From contig JAEBUN010000002.1 in NCBI GenBank assembly GCA_023014365.1, positions 3,720,001-3,784,000 of the forward strand: a stretch of 64,000 nucleotides of DNA, written 5' to 3'. This stretch comes from Lepiota brunneoincarnata. Lineage: Eukaryota; Basidiomycota; Agaricomycetes; Agaricales; Agaricaceae. This document shows positions 44,067 to 56,168 of this stretch, piece after piece. A program made the position numbers and the translations under genes. The notes under the pieces are model-generated. The model saw only the letters and a program-made list of their open reading frames with translations, searched no databases and was not told the origin of the DNA. The stretch's first letter is position 1. Each line of letters opens with the position of its first letter.

Positions 44067-45740
44067 TTATTCTCGTAGAAATATGAGCAAACTCCTCAAT
44101 TCAAAGGCTTCACCAGGGTCCGTCCTTATCAATCGCACCAGAAATCCATAAGCTAGAACGACAACCACGTAGAGGAAAAAGGCAGTGAGTCCCACCGGAA
44201 CGTTTCCTTTTAATGCTAATTTCTCGACTGGTCCTGTCGCGGTCACAGACATTGAGGGGAATGTGATGTGCGACTGGTTCGACCCACTGACGTACACCGA
44301 AACAGTGAACGCCTTGCTCGCAATAAGGAGAAAATCATTCATGTTTTGGTTGATCGTTCCCAGGTTCCACACTTCGACCCCATGAGGAAACGCCCCCCAT
44401 TCCATGGAACTGTTAGTGAGGAATAACTCCGTGCTCGTGTTTCCCAACCCATCTCGAGAAACTTCTGGGATCCTTATCAATTGGGAGCAGCGCCGCTCTG
44501 GTGAAGATTGTTTTGGCGGCATCCAGTGGGATATTTCCAACAGGTGGGAGGCCGGAACGGAGCACACTCAGCTTCGTTGAACTGGACTGATTTTGCATAT
44601 CCTCCCGAGAGGTCCATGTGAGGATCACAAAGGAGTACAGTCGAAAGGGGTGACACCCAGTGAGAGGTATCGGAAGGAAGAGGAGTTTATCGTAAGCCCA
44701 GAGGGATGTATGAGTGCTGGAGTGTCGTTGAGATTCATGAAGGATCGTGAGTCCTCAGTCAGGGATCAGATTGGGAATGAATCATTAGTTCCAACGAATA
44801 GGAAAGCAGATAATGAGTCGGGTTGTGTGTCCAAATAGCGATATAAGTGGCAGGATTCCCTGTGCTGACTGTGAGCCACGGATCAAGCACCCTGTCAGGA
44901 CGGAACTCACCACCAAGGTACTGCACGCTGGGTAAGGGATTGCTCCAAAGCTTCCACGGCTGTCCCTCCACGATCCAAACTGTTCCGTCATCATGATTCT
45001 CCATTTGTGGAACCTTCCACACGCAGGTGTAGTTGAAATGGATAACATCGGTGGGATATGTAATCCCAATCTTCTGCCACTGGTCGAGCCAACCAATTAT
45101 CCAGTTGGGCGAGTTGGTCGGCCCGTAGTGAATCCCGTAATATTGATCCGCTTCATACATCGTCCTGACGCGGATGTCATTAGATTCAAGGTTGATTCTA
45201 TTTCCTTCCACCGGAGAAGAACTCAGTTGTTTGAGGTCCGCCAATTCCATTTGAATCTCCTCTATATCCCGCAGATCTAATACTGAAATCGCTCCAGGAG
45301 CTATCGAACTTAATGCGGTTAGTCCCAACGAAGTGAGGAACGCGATGCGGAAGGTCGTGCTACATCTCGAATTCAGGAGATATTGGGTCCTGTCTGCAAT
45401 GCTGGATGTCAACCGCGAGACGCGGTCGGTGATTCCAGGTATCAATAGGCTCGTTTGTTTCTTCTGGAGAGACCATTCGCTACTGAAAGCGAACGTTGCG
45501 GCTTCAGAAACGAACCAAGAGGCTAGATAGTGCCAGACGATGAACAAGACAGTGAATCCAGCTTTGATTTCCGTTGAGGACAACGGAAGACGGGTAACGA
45601 TTGGATGATATGAGCAGAAAAATGCCAGGGTAAGAAAGCCGATTTGTAGAATGGCAAAACAGATGAGGCGCATGACCAGCTGTAGACGACTCGGTCTTCT
45701 AGTGTCATGGTCTCTATTGAATTCGGGACTAAGCCCAAGT
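44067..45740 (-). CDS. Lineage-specific membrane protein, paralogue 2 (possibly damaged)
   Basis: Minus strand. The N-terminal part (45720-44759) has hydrophobic helices ICFAILQIGFLTLAFFCSYH and KAGFTVLFIVWHYLASWFVS, then a long hydrophilic, Trp-rich region (NSPNWIIGWLDQWQKIG, IHFNYTCVWKVPQ, probably extracellular). The C-terminal part (44567-44067) contains FLTNSSMEWGAFPHGVEVWN and a final helix GLTAFFLYVVVVLAYGFLVR. Order and motifs match paralogue 1 (45851-47586). Between 44759 and 44567 the frame changes more than once and I could not find convincing introns, so the gene may be broken. Function unknown. Confidence 0.5.
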
Positions 45741-45850
45741 CAGTAACTGTTTCACCGGAAGTTAGTACGAAATAGCAACCTTTTAGTTTCTGGAAGAGAT
45801 CTAGAATGTAACGTGAGCCAGTCAGAACAGTAGAGCAGCCTGAGGGCAGC

Positions 45851-47586
45851 TCACCCAAGTTCATCTAAACCGCCATACTGTATTAAAGTCCTCAATCTGA
45901 ATGGGGGAGCTTCCCACGAGCCCAAAAAGAAGTGGTTGATGACCAGTGCGCAGGTAATTCCAATGACCGTAGCTACTGTGACACCCAGTAAGGGGATACT
46001 CGCCACAAGAGCAGACTCCGTAACGGTTAAAGTAGCGCCAGGGACCGGCAGCCTGATGTGGTTTTTGTTGAGTGTAGGCAATGCTTTCGTGCTCGAGGAC
46101 ATATATCTATTGAGATTGCGTTGAATATCCTCGATCGGAAGTGTTCCAACGTGTGTGGGGTGGGAGACGAAGTTTAAAGTTGAATCGTTAAGGAACACTT
46201 GGGCAGCTAGGGCACCGATGCGGACTTGTGCTGTTTCATCCTCCGTATCGAGGGCCTCGATTAAACCGAGACTTAGAGCAATATTCGCGGCTGCGGTAGG
46301 GATGTTGCCTACACTTCCAGAAGTACGGTTAGGAGGTTGAGATGTTTTGGTGATATTAACACTGCCGCCGTTGGTCTGTGACATGAGAATCCATCCATCC
46401 ATAACTCTCGCTTGGGGATCACAAAGAAGGGACGTTACGAGGGGACACTTGAAGAACGCATCATCGCCATTGAAGTTGACGAAATGGAATCCAGAAGGGC
46501 TGTATAATGTTGGAAGGTGATCAAGATTGGCGCTACTTCGCGTTCGCTTGCGCGTTTTGGAATGAGCTATTCCATCCAAAAAACAAGTAATTGGACAGTC
46601 CGATATTCTCGCCCTTTCCTGACAGGGGTTTCGGGAAATTTCCGGGTAGAAAAGTCTGATCTGTGGAGAAGCGGTACATGGGCATAATTCCTGGGATAGT
46701 GTTCCAGCCCATGAAGATTTGAGTATTCTAGTAGAACGCACCACTAATGAACTCTGTAGTAGGTAGAGGCGTATTCCAAGGGTACCACGCATATCCACCT
46801 GCATACCAGGTGGTGTTCCAGGATGACGTGTTGAATGAAGGTACCTCCCACCAGCACTTCATATCGAACATCCACACGTCAGACGGATATATTGTATCTC
46901 TAGCCGGGACACTGCGACCCTCTACCGCCCACCCATATATGGCACCTTTTTGTGTGTTAAAGCCGACTCCTGCGCGTTGTCTTTGTTCAAAATCAGCAAT
47001 GACGCGTCCCCTTGCTGGCGATATCATCCGAGAGCTCCATTGCCGTTCCTTCTGGGGGTGTGGACTGTATGACATCAACCACAGTGGGGACGAAGCGGGA
47101 AGCGCTATCGATGCGAACGACGCCTGGTGCTATACCTCGCAGAACAGCCAGTGCCCACCAGGCAAGGAACGCGACGCGATAAGAGGTACTCGTGTTTTTT
47201 GCGAAGAAACATTTGAATCGATCAAGCAACCCAGAAGTTATTGTCGATACCAGATCGGTGTGACCTGGAATCAAGTCCTTGGTTGTACGAAAGCGGTTGT
47301 ACCATTCGCTGCTGAAGCTGTGTAAGATGCAGTATTCGGCGTTCATGATGGCAATTGTGTGCCACACAATGAACAAAATGGTGAAGCCAGCCCGTAATTG
47401 GGTTACTGAGAGTGGGAGTTTGCAGGGAATTGGTTTAATTGCGCAAGTAATAGCAAGGGCGATGAAGGCTGCTTCTAGAGACACGAATACGAGGATACGG
47501 ATGAGAAGCCTCCGGCGAAGTGTCAAATCGTGAGGGAGTTTGGGAGACTGGGGCAGGGGTGCCATTGTTTTACCCCTCATGTTCAC
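45851..47586 (-). CDS. Lineage-specific membrane protein, paralogue 1
   Basis: Minus strand. It starts near 47586 or 47571 (MAPLPQSPKLPHDLTLRRRL), followed by two hydrophobic segments (ILVFVSLEAAFIALAITCAI; LRAGFTILFIVWHTIAIM). The middle region (47078-46728) reads AIYGWAVEGRSVPARDTIYP and WMFDMKCWWEVPSFNTSSWN. The distal exon (about 46660-45851) has SPSGFHFVNFNGDDAFFKCP, GNIPTAAANIALSLGLIEAL and a C-terminal helix (GVTVATVIGITCALVINHFF). Topology: two N-terminal helices, a large glycosylatable domain, one C-terminal helix. Junctions at about 47000-47080 and 46730-46660 are not resolved; a TAG lies in the middle frame near 46735. A tandem duplicate lies immediately downstream. No named family recognised. 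Confidence 0.55.
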
Positions 47587-48153
47587 TGGGGGCGGGTGCG
47601 TTGTCGACTCATGGTGGCCAGGAGTTATTCGTCTGATATAGGGGTATGACTACCCAGGTGATTGAATCGAAGAGAAGAGCACATCACCACGAAACGTGAT
47701 GATCATTGGGCACTATCACTGTTTCTATCTGGAGCGTGTAGCTCGAAGCAGCCGTGGGTCGAGACACTGCGTGAGAATGTTCGTCATACGGTAGCTGTCA
47801 GTGTAGCTTTAAGCAGTCGCAGTACAGCCATGCAGTATATTGGGCTATGATATAGTTGTGCCTAATGGGACTGTCTCCAAGGCACGAAATCATGATGATC
47901 ATTGATTTTCTATGCCTATCCCAAGTACATAGCCTGAATCTGAACGTGAGGGGGGGGGGAAAAGAAAGTATAACGCTATCGTTCTCCAAGGTACTTGGCC
48001 TTTGAGAAGTAATGCCTCTGAAGACATTTCCTCCGTGTCAGGATACCGATGAAAGACGCGCACCGATTTGACTCAAACCCTACACTTCATCATATTTGAT
48101 GTCTGCCCAGAATTGATGGTAGTGAATTGTCACCTAGGTTGTTTGGATGCAAG
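47587..48153. other. Intergenic region
   Basis: No gene recognised. Contains a G-rich run (about 47950). Confidence 0.4.
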
Positions 48154-48212
48154 TGTAAGGATGGTCACACAGCCGCAGTAACCGTTACTGCGGCTGTGTG
48201 ACCATCCTTACA
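48154..48212. repeat. 59-bp perfect palindrome with 5-bp flanking direct repeat
   Basis: Two 29-bp arms (48154-48182 and 48184-48212) are perfect inverted copies separated by a single C. The left arm starts TGTAAGGATGGTCACACAG. Immediately outside both ends is GCAAG (48149-48153 and 48213-48217), which looks like a target-site duplication. As RNA it would form one long hairpin. Confidence 0.9.
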
Positions 48213-48249
48213 GCAAGCCATCATTCCCTCGCCCCCAGGCCGCAGTTTA

Positions 48250-48781
48250 ATGGCTAGAGTCAATCAGCCTAGCGTGTCGGCCCCTCAGATATTATGGGGG
48301 GTTGTCACCTGGGCACTTGGCTTGAGTACGCTTATCGTTGTTGTAGCGTTATCCGTTACTGTTGGCCCCATCATTGTGTGGGATTTCTGGTATATGGTTA
48401 CCAAGACCTTTTTAACCCCTCAGGATCGGGATCCCATTGCAGCCGCATATTCAGGTCTTATTCAGTATCTGTACTTAAGTCGGAGGACTGACGTGTGGTG
48501 AATTATTATAGTGCATGGCCATGGAAATATTGGTTAGGAGTATGCCGGCTCATACCCCTGATGACTGAAGTTGCCGGGAGTACGCTAACCTCTTAGCAGG
48601 TTCACTTAATATTTTGCTGACTATGCTCCAGTTATAATTCACTTGTTGTGGATCAGCACCCGTTTTAGAGGGGATCCGCGCCACCGATCTTAACCTGACC
48701 TTTGTCATTGGATCTTTATATGCTCTTACAGCATATGTTATATCCTCATTTATTTCCGCTATCGTATCAGTAAAATATTAA
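48250..48781 (+). CDS. Possible small membrane protein, exon joins uncertain
   Basis: The first open part starts MARVNQPSVSAPQILWGVVT and contains a strong helix (GLSTLIVVVALSVTVGPIIV), then TPQDRDPIAAAYSGLIQ before a likely donor at about 48464. A distal open part ends at TAA 48779-48781 with FVIGSLYALTAYVISSFISA and IVSVKY. A middle segment (SLNILLTMLQ, about 48602) lies between, but I could not find splice sites that keep all three in phase. It may be a real small multi-helix protein or a decayed one. Confidence 0.35.
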
Positions 48782-51057
48782 TAGATTGTGGAATTTACTG
48801 GTTGCCATGGCTTACACGGATCCCATCATTAAGGCGGAATAAAACATCACCAGACGCGCCAAGCACCCAGAGCGATGGTGGTGGGGAGGAATGAAGAGGC
48901 GTGCGTGCTTGTCTCTGAGCTTGGGCTGGTGTAACTGCGTGGTTCGCGTATAGTCTGTAATCCGTAGGCAATCGTCCGCCTGAATTACAAATGATGGATT
49001 TCCATCATCCCGCGCTGACAAGGAGTGATGGGAGAAACACTAACCAGTCTGGCGAGGCGAAGGCCGCAACTTCATCCGATTCATAGTGAGGCAGAGATAA
49101 GAGTCCCCTTAAAGGAGCGCTGCACCTATCACTGCCCTCGTCTTCTCTAATTCTCGATCGTGTTTACAATCTACCTCACACTTGCGCTCACACACTGGCT
49201 GTGCGAACCTTGCGCACATATATCTCCCATTCTCCTACTCGCAACTGAATTTCATGGAAGAGGCGGATGAGACTTCTTTTGAAGAGTGCAAAATGCAAGA
49301 CATTGATACGGCGAAAACGTTCGATGGGGACGTCTGTATATTATGGTGATAAAAAGGGTGGGAGAGAGTCAACAGAGCGAAAGAGGCACGACGCACATTC
49401 AAATATGCCCTAGCGCTCCGTCCTTTCAGCCTACTGGGCTGCCTTCGAGTTGCCGTGATGGTAATCGGATATGCCCAGTGCTCTCACAGGGAACGGGAAT
49501 AATTTTCGCAATGCGCGTGCGTCTGATGGTTGCACTCCTAGTACACCACGAACCTCGCGCATCCAGGCAAGGATGGGGAGACGAATTGGATGTTGACGCA
49601 AACAGATCGAGAGCTTGTTTGAAAATTCGACTCACCACCTTGGTAATGATATTCCACAAGAGTGAGAACTAAGAATGCATGGCAAATGACGACTCGCAAC
49701 CAAATTGCTCCGGAGCACAGAAAAACTCCATTTCCCTCAGACCCCGAACACTCAGCCGGTCCAATCAAGCAACAGATAAACGGGAGGCGACCGTAAAAAT
49801 TAGGGAAATGACGGAAGCTTGTAGTTGTAAGGTAGTGCGGAGTGCGAGCCAGGCAGCCACCTGCCGCGCTTCGTGTTCGAGGAGTCGATCCCAAGAACGC
49901 CCCATGATATAGCCCGTTTTGAGGGCCGCGACACAGCTGTCACAGCATGAGAGATGCAAACACCCAGTTGTACCTAAACCATACCCACGTGACTGAACTC
50001 TACTAGCCCCGAAAGAAAAGGATTCTTACTGACCATGTAAAAAGGTCCTGTTCACATATAGGTACACCTTCATCACTCTACTACTGCTATCGTGATGGCA
50101 CTTCGGGCGTTTGGCTGTGGATTTCCTCATCACCTACGAAGTACATCACAGTAAATGACCATTTTGGCTTTTGAAGTGAGGGTGTTCAAGTGAAGGACCA
50201 ATAATATTTCATGTTACCTTCCTACCAAAAATGCGCGGAAACACAAAACAGGTCCAATTTGAGGCACCCTAATGTTGGTGAGAACAATGATTGCCTCCAC
50301 CTGGGACAGCGCTTCATCTCGACTTTGGATACAGTCAGAGCAGTCCAAACAAAATTATGCTCATGCGGCCCAACCCGGTGCACCTTTGGAAACGCCCTGC
50401 ATCGCCTGCCGCCTTATGGCGAACGAGTCGGTTCCAGCAGAGTATTGGAACAGTGGTGTACCCGAGTCATCTGGGGAGTGAGATCTGCACTCCCTGACGG
50501 ATGGCTTATTCGGTATGTGCTAGCCCGCAGCGAAGAAGATACCCCATCGACTCACCCCCCGTACTTTCCAATCTGCGCTGAGAGCGATCATTGGAATAAC
50601 CAGGACCACCACTAGCCCCCTACCCCTTCTTTGTGTCAAGTGGCTGAGGGAAGATTTGCCTTGAATCGGTAATGATTGAGTGTCAAATAGCGAAGATGAG
50701 GGTCGCACTATTAATAATGTAAAAGCCTGGTGCACTGTTGATTGGTGCTGTCGTGGCTTCTTAGCCGCATGCATCGGAATAGGAGAAATTCTAGACTAGC
50801 GCGCCACCCGAGAACGTTGTTCATGCTTCTGGCGTAACACCAATAAGGTGCGTCGTTACTGATTACAGAGTATGCAGAAAGCTTCTTCCATGATAATCGT
50901 TCGAGGTTTGGAACCTTTTCCATATAGCTGAGCACCTGACTCGGGCTGAGGTTCTAGCATGTCATACTAACTAGATTCACATATAATTGCAGGTCCGGCG
51001 GGTGATGGCGAATGGCTTGACCTCACCATCGCTCGTTCCTCCAAAGGTGTACCAAGG
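48782..51057. other. 2.3-kb region without a confident gene; 5' flank of the DUF6533 array
   Basis: A minus-strand stretch at 49960-49430 has hydrophobic ORFs (TTLQLQASVISLIFTVASRL; FLCSGAIWLRVVICHAFLVL) in different frames, possibly a relic of a membrane protein. 50690-50990 is the duplicated upstream flank shared with 53915-54190. Confidence 0.35.
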
Positions 51058-52978
51058 ATGTCTAACTGGGGCCTCACGTACGATGACCTTAAATCGGATC
51101 TCCGGAGTAAGCAAGTCAGGGTTTACAGTGACTGTATAGTTTTGTCAATACCCTCGGCGGGCATGAATAAAAGATCTACATCCTCATCAGGTATTGCGCT
51201 CTCAATAATCACTTACGATTCCTTCCTCATGCTGCCAGAGGAGGTGAGCGTGGGATTTGCTGTGATAGCGTGGCAACTGAGTCACTAATGGAAGCACAGG
51301 TTGACCACATTTACCAGTACTCAGATTTGAGATTGATTGGTCGATATTCCACTGATGTCGTGATTAGGGGACCGTGGTCAATCACCAAGACCGTTTATAT
51401 TTCATTTCGATTGTCCACCATTGCGTGCCTTGCGTACGTCTTTCACCATTCATTCCTCAGCTCGTAGATTCAATTAAACAGGCCGAAGGGTCTATATGTA
51501 TGGTGCGTTCCATCAATACATTGGTCTGCCCAACATGGACAAACTGCTATGATATTTCAGATCACGATCAAAGTCATATTCCTTCCTCGGTAGGTCCACC
51601 CTGCCAATATTCTTCGCAGGAGCTCGACCATTTATAAGGTGTACGCGATTATTCGGATCTGAGATATTCATCTGAATCCATGTCATGACTTTCTTAGCTG
51701 CGGTTCTGTGTTCTTCCTTCTGCCACTGTACGTGTATGTTTTATCTCGTAGCTCTCAATCAATGCTCTTTTCCAGGTTCCGTGATATTGTGCTTCCCGTG
51801 ACAATGAAAACGTTGTTAGTTTTGCGGCTGTATGCATTGTGGGGCCACAATATCAGAGGTGAATAATGTCGCTGTCAGGTTATCTACTCAGAATCGCTGA
51901 CCTCGAACCCAAAAACGACAGCGAAGATCCTCCTCGGTTCCGCAATAACTGGTACATCCCTTCTGTCCGGAATTCGCAGATATGTTTTGGCTGATATATA
52001 TCTATCTGTACTGCAGTTGAATTGCTTGTATGTAGCACACTCTATACTCACGCTATGTTACTAACAATAAATCAGGCAGGCGTATTGTTCATGGTGATAG
52101 TAGGAACCACCGAAGTACCAAATCGGGTTAATGGGTATCCATTGCACGGTTGCTTTTTTGTCTTAACAGATGCTCAATACGGGTTGGTTCGCTATGCGAA
52201 TATAGCAACCTGGTTGGTGCTGCTTTTCTAAGAGACTGCGGATATTAATGTCAAGAAGGATTTCCCGATGTGTTTGTGGTAGTAAGGGTACTTAGTCCAG
52301 TCCGCCCACTTGATCTCATTTGTTCTAGGTGTCGAGGTCATGTTCACACTTTTGAAGCTCTATCAATTCATCAAGATGACTGCAGCTTGGGGGAGGCGAC
52401 CTCTGGGAAAGACTATCACTTTTGAAAAAATCTACTCCAATCATATATGTTTTCTATCGTGATGGAACACTGTTTTTCATCCCGTGAGTAAATCATCTTT
52501 GAAACACGAATGACGCACGATTGCTGAAGGTGACCATGCTAACCATATAGCATACTGTGTACGAGAGCAGATTTTTTGTATCGCCATCTTTCACTGAATA
52601 AATGAACATACACAGTCGTTAACCTGCTTGGACTTTTGGCAGAGTTCCCACAAACCCGACTTGCTTCTAATCCAATCACTGAGTTGGAGTGCGTTATATG
52701 CCCCTTCCTGAGAGAATAACTTGTTCAAGTCATTAGCTGGCTCTTGGTTGTGTATTATCTTTGTGTAAGACCTCCCTCCTAGAGCTGTGTGCCGTTCTCA
52801 CTAAATACATTAGGGAACACGCTTAATCCTCAACATCCGGAAAGCAAATTGCAAGCTCATGCAGACCATTGCATCAATGGAGGGCTTTACCAGTGCAGGT
52901 TCCACTATCCAAATTCATGAAACTGGTCCGACCGCGCTTGTAGATGACCCCAATACCATCATAGAGGAGGCACGTTGA
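51058..52978 (+). CDS. DUF6533-type multi-pass membrane protein, array unit A
   Basis: First of four tandem paralogues. Resolved exons: 51058-51133 (MSNWGLTYDDLKSDLRSKQV), 51191-51243, 51300-51316 (17 nt) and 51368-51433. The first three junctions are in phase and yield ALSIITYDSFLMLPEEVDHI then GPWSITKTVYISFRL, the D-Y-L-x-L-EEV...W...K...R pattern of DUF6533. Later blocks in order: FRDIVLPVTMKTLLVLRLYA with LWGHN (about 51778), GVLFMVIVGTTEVPNRVNGY (about 52080), YVFYRDGTLFFIP (about 52447), NLLGLLAEFPQTR (about 52620) and RLILNIRKANCKL (about 52820), ending EEAR at 52976-52978. Seven or so helices expected. Function of the family is unknown; it resembles receptors or transporters only in topology. 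The distal exons were not fully resolved; the segment after 51474 has a stop in the phase I expected. Confidence 0.65.
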
Positions 52979-53454
52979 AGGTTCTCATTCACATTTCCGT
53001 CTATTTCAATGTGTGTTAGCGATACTATCTGCGATTGTCTATTCCATGGTTCAGATCTCTCCAGTTGTATTAACTAATCTGATGAGAGGAAATGCAGGGG
53101 GAAAGGAAAGATTCACCTTCGAAGAGAATCGAGTGTGCCGATCCAGCCAAGGGAGAGGTCCAGCGGAATTATGTTACCTAACCTGGATCATAGAGGCGCA
53201 GATGGATCAGCGCAGACAGAAAGAGGGGATGGCGATGACACGACGGGTGGACGGGAGGCTATTCGGCCTTAAATCCGAGCAATTTTCCGCCCATTGGCTC
53301 CGGTAGGCCCTGGGAGCCAGAGCACCCATTAACGCTGCAGAGTGTTGGTGTTAATGAGTCGCGTTGCCGACATTGCGGTTTTCGTCAGAGGTCCTCCGCA
53401 AGCTTCACTCTCGCAAATGGATGGTGGACGTCGTTTGGAACAGTATCTTTGGAG
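52979..53454. other. Duplicated 3' flank of array unit A
   Basis: Matches the 3' flank of unit B (56169-56650) in blocks such as GATACTATCTGCGATTGTCT and GTCCAGCGGAATTATG. No gene recognised. Confidence 0.5.
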
Positions 53455-53880
53455 TCTGCAGTATGAACTGGGGGCATCTGGCGAGGCATGAGCCAGATGC
53501 TGATTCTTGCGCGAAGGCAAGCACCTGACAGGGTCACATCACCTGTAGCCCAGAGGTTCTCAGGTTCACCTTTATACATACCCTCGCTCGCCAGCCTTCA
53601 ATTTCGCATATACACCACGGAATATCTAGCATCCTTCCCAAAACCCGCCCACCTATACCTTTTTTATATTTTTTCTTCCCCACTACTGGACTCGATGCAG
53701 ATGCAAGTCAAGAGGTGCAGGGTTCTGGGTGGCCCGACCACGCTACCTCCTCGGCCTTACCACCCAGGATCAATGGACTTAAGGGAAGCCCTGTCCCCCC
53801 TCTCTCAACCCCCACAGTATCGAGCTCTATCATCGTACATGACTTGCGATTTATAATTCATATCTTGTGTTATCTGGATC
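53455..53880 (+). repeat. Dispersed noncoding repeat R, copy 2
   Basis: Same block series as 22165-22560 (CAGATGCTGATTCTTGC, GCCAGCCTTCAATTTCGC, ATATCTAGCATCCTTCCC, CTACCTCCTCGGCCTTACCA). It interrupts the spacer between array units A and B; the B-C spacer lacks it. Confidence 0.65.
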
Positions 53881-54261
53881 TCTCACAGCGCAAAAAGATA
53901 CGAGTTGCACTATTAATAGTGTAGGAGCCTGTTGATTGGTGCTGCCGTCGCCTCTTAGCCGCATATATCGGAACATGAGAAATTCTATGCTAGTGCGCCA
54001 CCCGAGAACGTTGTTCATGCTTCTGGCATAACACCAATAAGATGCGCCATTGCTAATTGATGATCACCCACAGAACATGCAGGAACTCTTCCACAAATAT
54101 CATTCGATGTTTAGAAGCTTTTCCATCCAGCTGAGCGCCTGACCCGGGCTGAGGTTCTAGCACGCGCCGTACTAACCAAATTGACATATAATTGCACGTC
54201 TGGTGGTGACGGCGAATGGCTTGACCTCACCATCCCTCGTTCCTCCATAAGTTTGCCAAGG

Positions 54262-56168
54262 ATGTCTAATGGCTCCACATACGATCACCTTGAATCGGAA
54301 CTCCGGAGTAAACAAGTCAAGGGTTACAGCGACTGTATGGTTTTGTCAATGCCCTCGGCGGGCATGAATAACTAATCTACGTCCTTATCAGGTATTGCGC
54401 TCTCAATAATCACTTATGATTCCTTCCTCATGCTACCAGAGGAGGTGAGCGTGCACTTGCTGTAGTAGCTCGCCATCCTAGTCACTCATGGAAGCACAGG
54501 TTGACCACATCTACCGGTACCCAGATTTGAGATTGATTGGTCGACGCTCGCTGATGTCGTGGCAGAGGACCGTGGTCGATCACCAGAACTCTTTATATTT
54601 CGTTTCGCTTGTCCACCATTGCATGCCTTGTGTACGTCTCTCACTGTTCATTCCTCAGCTCATAGATCAGCTAAACAAATGGAAGGGTCAACCTGTATAG
54701 TGCGTTTCACCGATGGACTAGTTTACCCGACATCGACAAACCGTTACGATATTTCAGATCACGACACAAGTTATATTCCGTCCTCGGTAGGTCCACCCGA
54801 CCAGAATTCTTTGCAGAGGCTCAACCATCTATAAGGTGTACGCGATTATTTGGATCTGAGATATTCATCTGAATCCATGTCATGACTTTCTCAGCTGCGT
54901 TTCTGTGTTCTTCCTTCTGCCATTGTATGTATATCTTTTTATCTCGTAGCCCTCAACCAATGCTTCGCTTTAGGTTCCGCGATATTTTGCTTCCCGCGAC
55001 AATGAAAACTTTGCTAGTTTTGCGGCTGTACGCATTGTGGGGTCATAATATCGGAGGTGAACAATTTCACTGTCAGGATATCCACTCCGAATCGCTGACG
55101 TTGATCCCGCAAATAACAGTGAAGATCCTCCTCGGTTCCGCAGTAGCTGGTACATCCCCTCTGTCCAGAATCCGCAGATATATTTTGGCTGATATATATT
55201 TATCTGTACTGCAGTTGAACTAGTTGTACGTCGCACGCCCTATATTCATGCTATTACCAACAATGAATCAGGCAGGCGTAATGATAGCGGTTATAACAGG
55301 GACCATCGAAGAACTAAACCGGGTTAAAGAGTATCCACCGCATGGTTGCTCTTTTAACGTGACAGATGCTCAATACAAATTGGTTTACTATGCGGATACA
55401 GCAACTTGGTTAGTGCCTCTTTCCTAAGAGACTGCGGATATTAATGTCAAGAAGGATTTCCCGATGTGTTTGTAGTGGTAAGGATACGTAGCCTAGTCTG
55501 CCCACCTGATCTCATTTGTTCTAGGTGTCGAGGTCATCCTCACACTTTTGAAGCTCTATCAACTCATCAAGATGACCGCAGTCGGGGGAGGCAACCTCTG
55601 GAAAAGACTCTTACTTCTGAGAAAATCTACTCCGATCATATATGTTTTCTATCGTGATGGAACGCTATTTTTCATCCCGTGAGTGAATCATCTTTGAACA
55701 CGACTGGCGAACGATCGCTGAGGGCGGCCATGCTAACCATATAGCATATTCGGTAAGAGAGCAGTTTTTTGTACCGCTATCTTCATTGATCATATAAACA
55801 TATGCAGTCATTAACCTGCTTGGACTTTTGGCAGAGTTCCCACAAACCCGACTTGCGTCTAATCCAATAACTAACTTGGAGTGCGTTATATCCCCCCTTC
55901 CTGAGAGAATGACTTATCCAATTCATTAGCTGGCTGGTGGTCGTGTATTGTCTCTCTGTAAGACCTCTCTCCTAGAGTTGTGTGCCGTTCTCACTATTTC
56001 CTTCAGGGAACGCGCCTAATCATCAACATCCGGAAGGCAAATTGCAAACTCACGCAGAGCCTCGCATCAATGGAGGGCATTACAATACAGTTCCACCGTT
56101 CAAATCAACACACCAGTCCGACCGCCCTTGTCGATGACCCCAATGCCACCATAGGGGAGGCGCGTTGA
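54262..56168 (+). CDS. DUF6533-type multi-pass membrane protein, array unit B
   Basis: Closest relative of unit A; the similarity extends through about 350 bp of upstream flank (53915-54261 against 50690-51057). It starts MSNGSTYDHLESELRSKQVK. The conserved second to fourth exons give ALSIITYDSFLMLPEEVDHI, Y, R and GPWSITRTLYISFRLSTIAC. Distal blocks: MLRFRFRDILLPATMKTLLV, GVMIAVITGTIEELNRVKEY, YVFYRDGTLFFIP, NLLGLLAEFPQTRLASNPIT and RLIINIRKANCKLTQSLASM, ending EEAR-like GEAR at 56166-56168. Compared with A it lacks two or three residues near the start. Exon ends beyond exon 4 were not all resolved, so integrity is unproven. Confidence 0.65.
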
